From: an uncultured Gemmatimonadota bacterium
GTDB taxonomy: Bacteria; Gemmatimonadota; Gemmatimonadetes; Gemmatimonadales; Gemmatimonadaceae
NCBI GenBank assembly: GCA_903894655.1
Contig: CAITQY010000050.1
Span: 1 to 34,709 of the forward strand
DNA length: 34,709 nucleotides
Direction: 5' to 3'
The notes under the pieces were generated by a model. That model was not told where the DNA came from. It searched no databases and saw only the letters and a program-made list of their open reading frames with translations. Position 1 is the first letter of the stretch, and each line of letters begins with the position of its first letter. This document shows, one piece after another, positions 6,299-15,300 of the stretch. A program made the position numbers and the translations under genes.

Positions 6299-8272
6299 TT
6301 GAAGAGCCCTGCACCTTCGTCCTGTGGCGGCGCACACCGCGTCCTCCTCGCCGCGGCGACCATTCTCGTCGCCACCGGCACCGCGCTGCAGGCCCAAACT
6401 CCGGTGCATCCGCTCGATCAGCTCTCGGCTAAGGAGCACTGGGCGATCTACGACGCGCTGCAGGCGTCGGGCAAGCTCGACTCCACCTTCCGCCTGCTGT
6501 ACGAGGGGCTCAAGGAACCGGCCAAGAGCGCCGTGCTGGCGTGGCAGCCGGGGCAGCCGCTCACGCGCGAAGCCACGGTGCATCTCACGCAGGGGAAGTT
6601 CGGGTACGAAGCGGTGGTGGACATCACGGGCAAGAAGCTGGTGTCGTGGACGCAGCTGCCCGGCAAGCAGTTCATGAACAGCGGCCCCGAATCAGACGCG
6701 GCGGAAGCCGTCGCCATGAAGGACCCGCGGGTGAAGGCGGCACTGCGCCAGCGTGGGGTGACCGATTTCACCCATGTGTCCTGCAGCCCGGCCAACAACG
6801 GGTATTTCGATTTGCCCGAGGAGCGCAACACGCGCGTGTTGCACGTGACCTGCGGCGATGAACGCGGTCGCATCTCCGGCTACGGTGAGTCGTTCAGCGG
6901 GTTTGTGGTCGTGGTGGATCTCACCAACGAAAAGGTGCTGCGCATCGTGGACGTGGCCAGCGCGCGCAGCGGACTGCCCGACGGGCATTCGCCCGAGGAA
7001 ATCGGTCCCACGCGCGCCGCCGTGAATGCGGTGACGATGGTGCAACCCAAGGGCGCGTCATACACGCTGAACGGACACGAAGTCGCGTGGCAGAACTGGA
7101 AGTTCCATTTCCGCATGGACATGCGTCGCGGCCTGGTGCTTTCGCGCGTGCGCTACGTCGATGCCGGCAAGGAACGCTCGGTCATGTATCAGGGCTCGTT
7201 GTCGGAGCTGTTCGTGCCATACATGGACCCCACCGATCCGTGGAACTACCAGGGCTACTTCGACCTCGGCACCTACCCGTTTTCGTTCGGCGGCATCGCC
7301 AGCTCGCTCGAGCCCGGCGTGGAGTGCCCGGAGTACGCCACCTACTTCCACAGCTATGTGGTGACCGCGAAAGGCGCCCCGCGCGAGCGTCAGCGCACGG
7401 CGTGTTTGTTCGAGCGCAACACCGGAGACGTGGCGTGGCGGCACACGCGCGCCGGCGGCGGCGTGAACGAAGCGCGGCCGCGTACCGATCTCGTGCTGCG
7501 CATGTACATGAACGCCGGCAACTACGACTACCTGTTCGACTGGGTGCTGGGCCAGGATGGCGCGATCACGGTGAACCTGGGCGCCACGGGTATGGACCAG
7601 GTGAAGGCGGCCAGCGGCACGCCCAAGGACAACGACTACGGGCGGATGATCGCCAACAAACTCGTGGGCGTGAACCACAGCCACTTCTTCTCGTTCCGTC
7701 TCGACATGGATGTGGACGGCACGCAGAACTCGTTGATGGTAGACAAGCTGCAGACCACCACGCTGCCCAAGGAGAATCCGCGGCGCAGCGTCTGGACGGT
7801 GAATACGCTCACGGCGCAAACGGAGAAGGATGGCATGCGCAGGTCGGCCATGAATGCGCCGGAAGTGTGGCGCATTGTGAATCCGGCGGTGAACAACCCG
7901 TTCGGGTGGCCGGTGGGCTACGAAATCGAAGGCCACGGCGCGATGTCGCTGATGAGTCCCGACGACTACATGCGCCAGCGCGCCGGCTTCGTGGATCATA
8001 CGCTCTGGACCACGCCGTACGCGCCGGCCGAGCTGTACGCGAGCGGCGACTATCCCACCAACAGCGTGGCCGGTGACGGCCTCCCGAAGTGGACGTCCGC
8101 TAACCGCGCCATCGCCAATACCGACGTGGTCACCTGGCTCACGCTCGGCTTCCATCATGTGCCGCGCCCGGAAGACTGGCCCGTGATGCCGGTGGCGTGG
8201 CACAGCTTTGCGATCAAGCCCGTGGGTTTCTTCGGGCGCAGTCCGTCCCTCGACATTCCGCGCCAACGGTAA
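6299..8272 (+). CDS. Secreted copper amine oxidase (primary-amine oxidase)
   Basis: About 657 residues. The enzyme oxidises primary amines to aldehydes with release of ammonia and hydrogen peroxide, using copper and the self-made cofactor topaquinone. The cofactor motif NYDY is present (Tyr409 is the topaquinone precursor). The HxH copper ligands are in VNHSHFF (His460, His462) and the third copper histidine is in AWHSFAIKP (His635). The catalytic-base aspartate is in YFDLGTYPF (Asp322). A signal peptide (…RVLLAAATILVATGTALQAQ) places it in the periplasm or outside. I prefer TTG at 6299 for its ribosome binding site; an ATG at 6224 would add 25 residues. The TAA directly abuts the ATG of the next gene, which implies co-translation. 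It may supply nitrogen from amines. Confidence 0.92.
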   Translation: MKSPAPSSCGGAHRVLLAAATILVATGTALQAQTPVHPLDQLSAKEHWAIYDALQASGKLDSTFRLLYEGLKEPAKSAVLAWQPGQPLTREATVHLTQGKFGYEAVVDITGKKLVSWTQLPGKQFMNSGPESDAAEAVAMKDPRVKAALRQRGVTDFTHVSCSPANNGYFDLPEERNTRVLHVTCGDERGRISGYGESFSGFVVVVDLTNEKVLRIVDVASARSGLPDGHSPEEIGPTRAAVNAVTMVQPKGASYTLNGHEVAWQNWKFHFRMDMRRGLVLSRVRYVDAGKERSVMYQGSLSELFVPYMDPTDPWNYQGYFDLGTYPFSFGGIASSLEPGVECPEYATYFHSYVVTAKGAPRERQRTACLFERNTGDVAWRHTRAGGGVNEARPRTDLVLRMYMNAGNYDYLFDWVLGQDGAITVNLGATGMDQVKAASGTPKDNDYGRMIANKLVGVNHSHFFSFRLDMDVDGTQNSLMVDKLQTTTLPKENPRRSVWTVNTLTAQTEKDGMRRSAMNAPEVWRIVNPAVNNPFGWPVGYEIEGHGAMSLMSPDDYMRQRAGFVDHTLWTTPYAPAELYASGDYPTNSVAGDGLPKWTSANRAIANTDVVTWLTLGFHHVPRPEDWPVMPVAWHSFAIKPVGFFGRSPSLDIPRQR

Positions 8273-11200
8273 ATGAACCGGTTGCTCATCCTGGGATTGC
8301 TTGCCGCCCTGGTCGCGCCACGCCACGCCGGCGCGCAGGGTCGCGAGACCGACACCCTAAGCACCGCGTCAGCGCTCGCGCGCGTGTCGTATCTCACGCA
8401 GCTGGATCTGCTCGACGATACGCGAAGCGACGAGGCCCGCTGCGGCGCCGCCGCGTCGCTGAACGCGTATCTGTTGCTGGGCGGAGATGTCGACGTGGTG
8501 GCGCGACTGCTTGGCCTGCCGGTAGACCATACGATCGGTACGGCGCATCGGGTGCAAGACTACCTGTATCGACACGCCGATGTGGATGGCGTGGCGGGGC
8601 TGATCGGGTCCACCAAACCGATCGTCAACGCGAGTGGCGCGATCGTCACCTCGCGTCGTTCGGCGGCCGATGAGTTTCATCGCATCCTCGACGTGCTGGG
8701 ACTCCGCGCGGAACCGCTCTTCGGAACCACGCTGGCCACCATGGGAGACCGCACGCGCGCGGTGGAGGCCTATCTGCGTCGCGCGGGGGATGCCGTGTTC
8801 ATCGTGGGCGCCGATGCCGACATCAGTCGTGGCGCACGACCGAGCCGGGCCCCCACGGCAAGTTCGGCGAATCACTATATCGTCCTCGCACGCGTGGCCG
8901 GCGCGTGGCAGAAAGTGGATAGCTGGTACCGCCCCGGTCAGCGCACCGTGTCGCCAATCTCCGAGGCCGAGGTGCGGGGGTTCCTGCACAACACACCGGT
9001 CACCCCGTGGGGCATCGTGCGCGACGCGAACAGTGCACCGCGGCTGGCGCAGGTGGGCTACCGCACCCCACCAGAGGGGAGCGACCTGACGCGCGCGACA
9101 ACGCGCACGGCGACGGCACCACGCGCAGCAACGCCACGTGCAGAAACACCACGTGCGCCGACACCGCTCGCACCGCTCGACGTGTTTCGCTTGGAAACCG
9201 CCAACGATCCGCGCCTCTCGCCCGATGCGAAGCGCATCGTGTACGTGCGACAGAGTTACGACATCATGCGCGACAGCAAGCGGTCGCAACTCTGGATGGT
9301 GAATGCCGACGGATCGTCGCATCGACGGCTGACTGCAGCGGACGGCAATGATCGCGCCCCGCAATGGACCCCGACGGGCGACGCCATTGTCTATCTGTCG
9401 GACGTGGACGGCACCACGCAGCTGTTCCGGCGCAATGTGAACGGTGAGGAGACGGTACGGCTCGCGACCTTGCCCGCCGCGCCGGAATGGTTCGCCGTCT
9501 CACCCGACGGGTCGCAGATCGCGTTCGCGATGCTGGTCGCGTCGCCGTCGCGCGTCCCGACTGGATTACCAGTCGCGCCGCAGGGCGCCACGTGGGCGCC
9601 GCCGGCGATCGTGGCCACCGATGTTCAGTACCGCAGCGATGGTGCCGGTCTGCTACCAACCGGTCGCGCTGAGTTGTTCGTGGTGCCGTCCGCTGGTGGC
9701 ACGCCGCGCCGCCTGACCTCCGGTGGGGTGCTGCAGTTCGGCCGCGCCTACGGCGCGACGCCAGGCATCTGGGCACCCGATGGCACCTCGCTCATTGTGA
9801 CCGCGAACGGCAATCCGTCACCCGATCTCACCGCGCGGTCGTCCGACCTGTTCGAGGTCCGCGTGCGCGACGGCGCCGTGACGCCCGTGTTCCGTCGTCG
9901 CGGCACGAACCGATCGCCCGCGGTGTCGCCCGGTGGGAAGTGGCTCGCCTTTGTCAGCGTGGCCGATTCCGGTCACGCCTGGACGCAACCGCGGCTGTGG
10001 CTGATGTCGCGCGAGGCCGACGCGAAGCCCAAGCTGCTGTCAGCCGGGTTCGATGCGGCCGTCGAGAGCCCCGCGTGGCTCCCCGACGGGAGTGGATTGC
10101 TCTTCTTGGCCGATCGCGAAGGGCGGGCCGGCCTGTGGCGCATCGCGCTCGACGGGTCGACTTCGCTAATGGCCGACTCCCTGGCGAGCGATCTGCAAGC
10201 GTACGGCGGGGGACAGGCCTTCTCGCTCAGTCGTAGCGGTGCTCTGGCAATGACCCGTGGATCGGCGATGTCACCGGGGGACCTCTGGTTCACCGCTCCC
10301 GGTGACACACGAGCGACGCGTCTCACGGCGGTGAACGACGACCTGCTCGCCGAGCGGCAGGTGGGACAGGTGAGTTCCTTCTGGTCGAAGTCCTCGAAAG
10401 ATGGTCTACCGATTCAGTCGTGGGTCATCACGCCTCCCGGCTACACGCCCGGTAAGAAATATCCGCTGATTCTCGAGATCCACGGCGGTCCGTTCATGGC
10501 GTATGGCGATCGGTTCGATCTCGAGAAGCAATGGATGGCGGCGCAGGGCTACGTCGTGCTCTACGTGAATCCGCGCGGCTCCACCAGTTACGGCGAAGCG
10601 TTTGCGCGGCTCATCGACAAGACGTATCCCGGCAACGATGCCGACGATCTGTTGACCGCGGTCGATTCGCTGGTCGCGCGCGGCATGGCGGATCCGGCAC
10701 AGCTGTACGTGACCGGCGGCAGCGGTGGTGGATTGCTCACCGCGTGGCTCACCGCGAGCACGTCGCGATTCCGGGCGGCGGCGGTGCTGTATCCCGTCGT
10801 GAATTGGACCAGCGAAGTGTTGACCGCGGACATGGGCGCAAATTTTCAGGGACACTGGCTGCGGGGGACGCCGTGGGAGAATCCCACGCATTACTGGGCA
10901 CAATCACCCTTGTCGCGCGTGGCGAGCGTGCAAACCCCAACCCTCGTGATGGGTGGAGACGCCGACTATCGCACGCCCTTTGGCCAATCGGAAGAGTGGT
11001 TCACCGCCCTCCGCTTGCGCGGCGTTCCCACCGAACTCGTGCGACTGCCGGGCGAACCGCATGGGGCGCGCGTTCGGCCCAGTCACTACATGGCGAAGGT
11101 GGCGTATATCACGGATTGGTTCGCGCGGCACCGTGACACGCCGTGCTGCGCACTGCGATCGGCCGAACACACCGATGCGCTCACCGCCTTTGCCGACTCG

Positions 11201-12211
11201 GCCGCCCGTGGCGACTTCGGCTACGTCGACGCGCTGCACGTGATGCGCGATGGCGTGCCCCTCATCTCGCGCACCTTTCCGCGCAGCTATACCGGGGTGT
11301 ATCCGATGAAATCGCCGCCGGGCACGTACAACTATCAAGATACAAACTGGCATCCGTTCTATCAGGGCAGTGCGCTGCACACGTTGCAGTCGGTCAGCAA
11401 GAGCATCACGTCGCTGGCGTACGGCGTGGCCATCACGCGCGGCGCGATCACCACGATCGATCAGCCCATTGCCCGCTTCCTGCCAGCGCATGCCAACGCC
11501 TTTCGCGATTCGGTGCGAAAGCAGATCACGATCCGGCATTTACTCACGATGACGTCGGGCATCGACTGGCCGGAGGGCGGCGGCTACGGCAGCAATGACG
11601 ACATCACGCAACGCATGGAGACCAGCGCCGATTGGGTGTCGATGGTGCTCGCGCAACCGATGGCCACCACACCGGGGAGCAGCTACCACTACAACGACGG
11701 CGCCGCGGCGCTGTTGGCCGAAGTGTTCCGTGGCGCGACCGGCATGGACCTGCAAGCGTACGCCGACCAGTATCTGTTTGCCCCGCTCGGCATCACGCGC
11801 TTCCACTGGAAGCGCTCGTCGGGTGGACTCACCGATTCCGAAGGGGGCGTGTACCTCGAGCCGTCGGACCTCGCCAAGATCGGTCAGCTCATGCTGGATC
11901 AGGGCGTGTGGAACGGTACGCGGTTAGTGAGCGCGGCGTGGGTGGCCGAGTCGGTGCGCGGGCAACTGCCCACCAAGCCCGGGCAGCCCCCCATGCGCAC
12001 GAACTACGGCCTGATGTGGTGGACCGTCGGTCCGGGCGTACTGCAGGATGCCGGCGCGTTTTCCGCGCGGGGGTACGGCGGACAATATCTGTTCGTCTTC
12101 CCGAAAACGCGCACCGTGGCGGTGTTGAATCAGTGGATGTTCAAGGGACAGGAGATCTCTGCCCTCGAGTTCGCGCGGCGCATCGAGAAGGCATTGGCGA
12201 CGATGCCGTGA
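8273..12211 (+). CDS. Secreted three-module fusion: papain-like module + S9 peptidase + class-C beta-lactamase-type domain
   Basis: 1312 residues with signal peptide (residues 1-22, ending AGAQ). Residues about 40-265 look like a C39/papain-type cysteine-peptidase fold: RCGAAAS (Cys57), NHYIVLAR (His201), KVDSWYR (Asp216). A Pro/Thr/Arg/Ala linker (about 275-300) follows. Residues about 300-680 form a WD40-like beta-propeller (SPDAKRIVYV, LWMVNADGSS, SPDGSQIAFA). Residues about 690-960 are the S9 catalytic domain: GGSGGG (Ser817; most relatives have GGSYGG), GGDADYRTP (Asp898), GEPHG (His930). Residues about 960-1312 resemble class-C beta-lactamase or DD-peptidase proteins: SVSK (Ser1040, Lys1043), YHYNDG (1138-1143) and GYGGQ (1267-1271). 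The whole frame is uninterrupted. It directly follows the amine oxidase (TAA then ATG). Substrates are unknown. Confidence 0.85.
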   Translation: MNRLLILGLLAALVAPRHAGAQGRETDTLSTASALARVSYLTQLDLLDDTRSDEARCGAAASLNAYLLLGGDVDVVARLLGLPVDHTIGTAHRVQDYLYRHADVDGVAGLIGSTKPIVNASGAIVTSRRSAADEFHRILDVLGLRAEPLFGTTLATMGDRTRAVEAYLRRAGDAVFIVGADADISRGARPSRAPTASSANHYIVLARVAGAWQKVDSWYRPGQRTVSPISEAEVRGFLHNTPVTPWGIVRDANSAPRLAQVGYRTPPEGSDLTRATTRTATAPRAATPRAETPRAPTPLAPLDVFRLETANDPRLSPDAKRIVYVRQSYDIMRDSKRSQLWMVNADGSSHRRLTAADGNDRAPQWTPTGDAIVYLSDVDGTTQLFRRNVNGEETVRLATLPAAPEWFAVSPDGSQIAFAMLVASPSRVPTGLPVAPQGATWAPPAIVATDVQYRSDGAGLLPTGRAELFVVPSAGGTPRRLTSGGVLQFGRAYGATPGIWAPDGTSLIVTANGNPSPDLTARSSDLFEVRVRDGAVTPVFRRRGTNRSPAVSPGGKWLAFVSVADSGHAWTQPRLWLMSREADAKPKLLSAGFDAAVESPAWLPDGSGLLFLADREGRAGLWRIALDGSTSLMADSLASDLQAYGGGQAFSLSRSGALAMTRGSAMSPGDLWFTAPGDTRATRLTAVNDDLLAERQVGQVSSFWSKSSKDGLPIQSWVITPPGYTPGKKYPLILEIHGGPFMAYGDRFDLEKQWMAAQGYVVLYVNPRGSTSYGEAFARLIDKTYPGNDADDLLTAVDSLVARGMADPAQLYVTGGSGGGLLTAWLTASTSRFRAAAVLYPVVNWTSEVLTADMGANFQGHWLRGTPWENPTHYWAQSPLSRVASVQTPTLVMGGDADYRTPFGQSEEWFTALRLRGVPTELVRLPGEPHGARVRPSHYMAKVAYITDWFARHRDTPCCALRSAEHTDALTAFADSAARGDFGYVDALHVMRDGVPLISRTFPRSYTGVYPMKSPPGTYNYQDTNWHPFYQGSALHTLQSVSKSITSLAYGVAITRGAITTIDQPIARFLPAHANAFRDSVRKQITIRHLLTMTSGIDWPEGGGYGSNDDITQRMETSADWVSMVLAQPMATTPGSSYHYNDGAAALLAEVFRGATGMDLQAYADQYLFAPLGITRFHWKRSSGGLTDSEGGVYLEPSDLAKIGQLMLDQGVWNGTRLVSAAWVAESVRGQLPTKPGQPPMRTNYGLMWWTVGPGVLQDAGAFSARGYGGQYLFVFPKTRTVAVLNQWMFKGQEISALEFARRIEKALATMP
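9116..9172 (+). repeat. 15-bp tandem repeat coding the TPRAx linker
   Basis: About four imperfect 15-base units encode a five-residue motif (APRA, ATPRA, ETPRA, PTPLA) that joins the papain-like module to the S9 propeller. It looks like a flexible interdomain linker that grew by unit duplication. Confidence 0.6.
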
Positions 12212-12220
12212 CGACCGCGT

Positions 12221-15200
12221 TCACTTGATCACGAGCAGGATGCCTTTGCCCGGCGCCAACGTAATGGCCTCGCCCGTCGGGACCGTGCGCGCCTGCTGCA
12301 AGGCGCCAACCGCGGGCGCAACAATGGTCGCCCGCGTCGGATCGATACCAAGCGCGCCGAAATCGATCGTCGGGACGATGCGCACGGTGTCGGCCGCCCA
12401 ACTCGCGATAGCGACCAGCGCGCGGCCTTCCTGTCGGAACACGGTTGCCTTGACGTCCTCACGTCCGGTCCGCACTTGCACGTTGGGCGACCAATAGCCG
12501 AACAGCTTCGCGCCCTGCATCCCGAAATCATCCCAGAGCTTCCAGAGTGGACGGGGATCGGCGTTGTCGGACCATGGCATGCGGTTCGTCATTCCGTACA
12601 CCATGCCGCGCCACGGGTTGCCACCACCCTCGAGCATCTCGCCCATCAAGCCGAAGGGGATGCCGCTGACCTCGGTCATCCAGAAGTCGGACGGACTCTT
12701 CTCGTAATCGAAGTACTCGCCGAACCAGAGCCGGTCGATGTACGGAAAGAGTTCCATGTACAGCATCGCGCTGTTGATGAATCCATCGCGCTCGTTGTAC
12801 TGGTTGGCAGAATGGAGGTCGAGGATGCCCGGTCTCCCGTCCTGCCGGAGCATGCGGCGCACCCGTTTCATCGTGGTGCGGTCGAATGCGACATCGTCGA
12901 GGTACAGTCCGTCGATACCGACGTTCTTCACGAGCCAGCTGATGCCCTCGACGTAGTAGTTGTGCCAGCGGCTCATGCCGCTGTTCACGACGGCGGCGTC
13001 CTTGAGCGTGGGCACGAACCAGGCGGCGATGAAGTCGTCCTCGAGGTGCTCCTGAAGCCAGGAGTATCCGCCGCCGGGACCGGAGGAGTAGATCTCATGG
13101 CCGAGCGACCGCAGCGCGTAGGTTTCGAAGGCGCGGTTGGAGAGCTCGCGGACGGTGTTGTAGATCTTGACCTGCAGCCCGCGACGGTGCGCCTCGTCGA
13201 TGTACGCCTTCATCTCGCGATGCGCGATGAACGGATAGTTGATGTACGGGTTGATGGCGTTGGCGTGGTGGATATTCACGACCGACGCGCCGGCGGCGAT
13301 GACCGAGTCCACGGGCGAGTAGCGGTGATAGAAGCGCCGCGACCACTGCGCATCGGTATCGAGGGGATGAAACGGCGTGACCAAAAAGCGCGCGTCAAAG
13401 CGCAGCGTGTCGCCGCTCTGCATCGTGCGCGCACCGCTGGTGGCGCGTACCACGACCGCCGTCGGTGCGTCGCGCCACGTAATGCGACCCGCGCCGGCAT
13501 TGCCCCACGAGGACGGGAGCAGCAGCGGCTTCTGCAGATAGAAATTGGTATTCAGCGGGCGCACATAGTGCTCATCCCGCAGCGTGAACGAGAGGCCGGC
13601 ATTCACGCCACCAAGCCAGGCACCATCCTGATTCTTCTTCGCAACGTCCCAGCGCCAGTCCAGCAGGGGCGGACGCTGCTGCCCCTTGAGACCGAGTCCC
13701 ATCGCGTAGGTGGCGGCGCTGCGCGCATACGGTATCTCGAGCGCGACATCAGCGAGCGACACGGTGCGCTTGGCGCGGAGCCGCATCTCGTAGCTGAGAT
13801 TGCCGTCGAATTCGAGTGTCCCGCGCACCTCGAGGTCCCACGCGCCCGCCTCGGTAGTGGCCGTCCACTGCACGGTGCCCGGCTCCTGGCGAGTGAAGCG
13901 GAAATCGCCGGACGGTGATACGCGCGCGCCTGACTCCGCGCCCGACGCCTCAGGCGACGGCACCGGCATGACGTCGAGACGCATGGGCGCGGCCAGCACG
14001 GGATTCGCCGTGGTACCGATCCCCGTCATCTCGGGCGTGAAGAACGTCTCGATGTTCGCCGGAAGCCCGTTCGCACCAAGCGTGATGCGTCGGCCGAGGA
14101 TGCGCAGCGTGCGTCCCTCCACGGCGATTGGCGTGTAAGGAGCGATGACGTCGTTGCGCTGGCCGAGCGTGGAGTTGAGCCAACGCAGGCGTGTGAGCTT
14201 CTCGGGCTCGTCCGCACCGCCGGCCAGTACCGAGTCGGCCCGCACGACCACCGTGAGGCGCACCGTCACGGGCGCGGTCCCGTCGGCGATGATCGTCGCC
14301 TCGCCCGTGTATGTCCCGGGGGCCGCGCGTAACGGCACGTCGAGGCCACACCACATCGCTTGCACCTGGCCCGCGGGCACATCGACCCGAGCGGTAAAGG
14401 CGCGCGCGTCCCAGCCGATCCCGCCGTTGTTGATCGAAGTGAGCCGCGCAGCGGGGAGCGTGTGCGTGCCGTTGCGCAGATCGCCGAACACGACCTTCAC
14501 GTTGCGCAGCGACTGCATCGCGTACACGCCCAGCTGGAAGGCCAGGAACTCACCGCGGCGCGCCTGATCGCGGAAGGTCGTGGTCGGGCCGCGCACCGCC
14601 CACCGCTGCGGCAGTTGGTCGCGCATGCGAATCGAATGCATCCGGTCCTCGGGGAAGACGAGGAACGGCTGGCGCTGCTGCTGACGTCGGAGCGACTCGA
14701 CCTCACTCGGCGTGGCAATCACTTGCATGGGTGCGAACGCATTGAGCGAGTCGACCGCTTCGAAGCGGAGCACGCGCGCCGTGGGTGCGTTGGTATCACG
14801 CAGCGCCCCGAGCCAAGCGGGATCCGCCGTCGCCGTGTCAGGCAGATAGGTGACACTCGGATAGTTGGAGCGGCCGCCCGACTTATACGGCAGGTAGTAC
14901 AGGTAGTAGCGTCCCGGTCCGTCGATCGGCTCAAAGGCAAATTCACCGAGTGCCTGCGTGGTCGAGCGCCGGAGCACGTTCGTCACGCGCCGATTGGTTC
15001 GGGCGGCGACCACGATCACGCCCTTGCTGTTCGGGTTCCGGTCGGGACGCCGCCACGCGACACCGGCGAGCACGAATCGCCCCGGGGTCGTGACATCGAC
15101 GACCGCGCGGTGGTTCCCGTACACCTCGGAATCCCAGGCGGAAGCAGCGACCGTAAACGGTTGGGCGGCGAGCGGCGTGACCGCCACGGCCATTAGCGCG

Positions 15201-15223
15201 AGCGCGACGAGAGTCTGATGCAT
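12221..15223 (-). CDS. Large secreted glycoside-hydrolase-like protein (1000 aa)
   Basis: The signal peptide MHQTLVALALMAVAVTPLAA fixes the ATG at 15223; the frame is open 13 codons further, but that part is not signal-like. Residues to about 600 are beta-rich and resemble N-terminal sandwich domains of large carbohydrate-active enzymes. Residues about 620-950 look like a TIM barrel: NIHHANAINPYINYPF, a basic strand RRGLQVKIYNTVREL, and the acidic strand end GIDGLYLDDVAFDR (Asp776-Asp777). A short beta domain closes the protein. This resembles the GH123/DUF6067-type hydrolase-like group, an assignment from memory. The catalytic pair and substrate cannot be fixed. It ends 9 bases from the stop of the convergent fusion gene. 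Confidence 0.7.
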   Translation of the reverse strand: MHQTLVALALMAVAVTPLAAQPFTVAASAWDSEVYGNHRAVVDVTTPGRFVLAGVAWRRPDRNPNSKGVIVVAARTNRRVTNVLRRSTTQALGEFAFEPIDGPGRYYLYYLPYKSGGRSNYPSVTYLPDTATADPAWLGALRDTNAPTARVLRFEAVDSLNAFAPMQVIATPSEVESLRRQQQRQPFLVFPEDRMHSIRMRDQLPQRWAVRGPTTTFRDQARRGEFLAFQLGVYAMQSLRNVKVVFGDLRNGTHTLPAARLTSINNGGIGWDARAFTARVDVPAGQVQAMWCGLDVPLRAAPGTYTGEATIIADGTAPVTVRLTVVVRADSVLAGGADEPEKLTRLRWLNSTLGQRNDVIAPYTPIAVEGRTLRILGRRITLGANGLPANIETFFTPEMTGIGTTANPVLAAPMRLDVMPVPSPEASGAESGARVSPSGDFRFTRQEPGTVQWTATTEAGAWDLEVRGTLEFDGNLSYEMRLRAKRTVSLADVALEIPYARSAATYAMGLGLKGQQRPPLLDWRWDVAKKNQDGAWLGGVNAGLSFTLRDEHYVRPLNTNFYLQKPLLLPSSWGNAGAGRITWRDAPTAVVVRATSGARTMQSGDTLRFDARFLVTPFHPLDTDAQWSRRFYHRYSPVDSVIAAGASVVNIHHANAINPYINYPFIAHREMKAYIDEAHRRGLQVKIYNTVRELSNRAFETYALRSLGHEIYSSGPGGGYSWLQEHLEDDFIAAWFVPTLKDAAVVNSGMSRWHNYYVEGISWLVKNVGIDGLYLDDVAFDRTTMKRVRRMLRQDGRPGILDLHSANQYNERDGFINSAMLYMELFPYIDRLWFGEYFDYEKSPSDFWMTEVSGIPFGLMGEMLEGGGNPWRGMVYGMTNRMPWSDNADPRPLWKLWDDFGMQGAKLFGYWSPNVQVRTGREDVKATVFRQEGRALVAIASWAADTVRIVPTIDFGALGIDPTRATIVAPAVGALQQARTVPTGEAITLAPGKGILLVIK

Positions 15224-15300
15224 GGTCGCAAAATTACCGGCTACTGGCGGAACGGCTACCACGAAAGCATCGGACGGCGCTCGCGGCGCGATCGAGTCTT

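Noticed and set aside
7058-8326. 422-codon minus-strand frame inside the amine oxidase gene
   Set aside because: Rich in His/Arg/Val with no fold features. The plus frame contains all copper amine oxidase residues.
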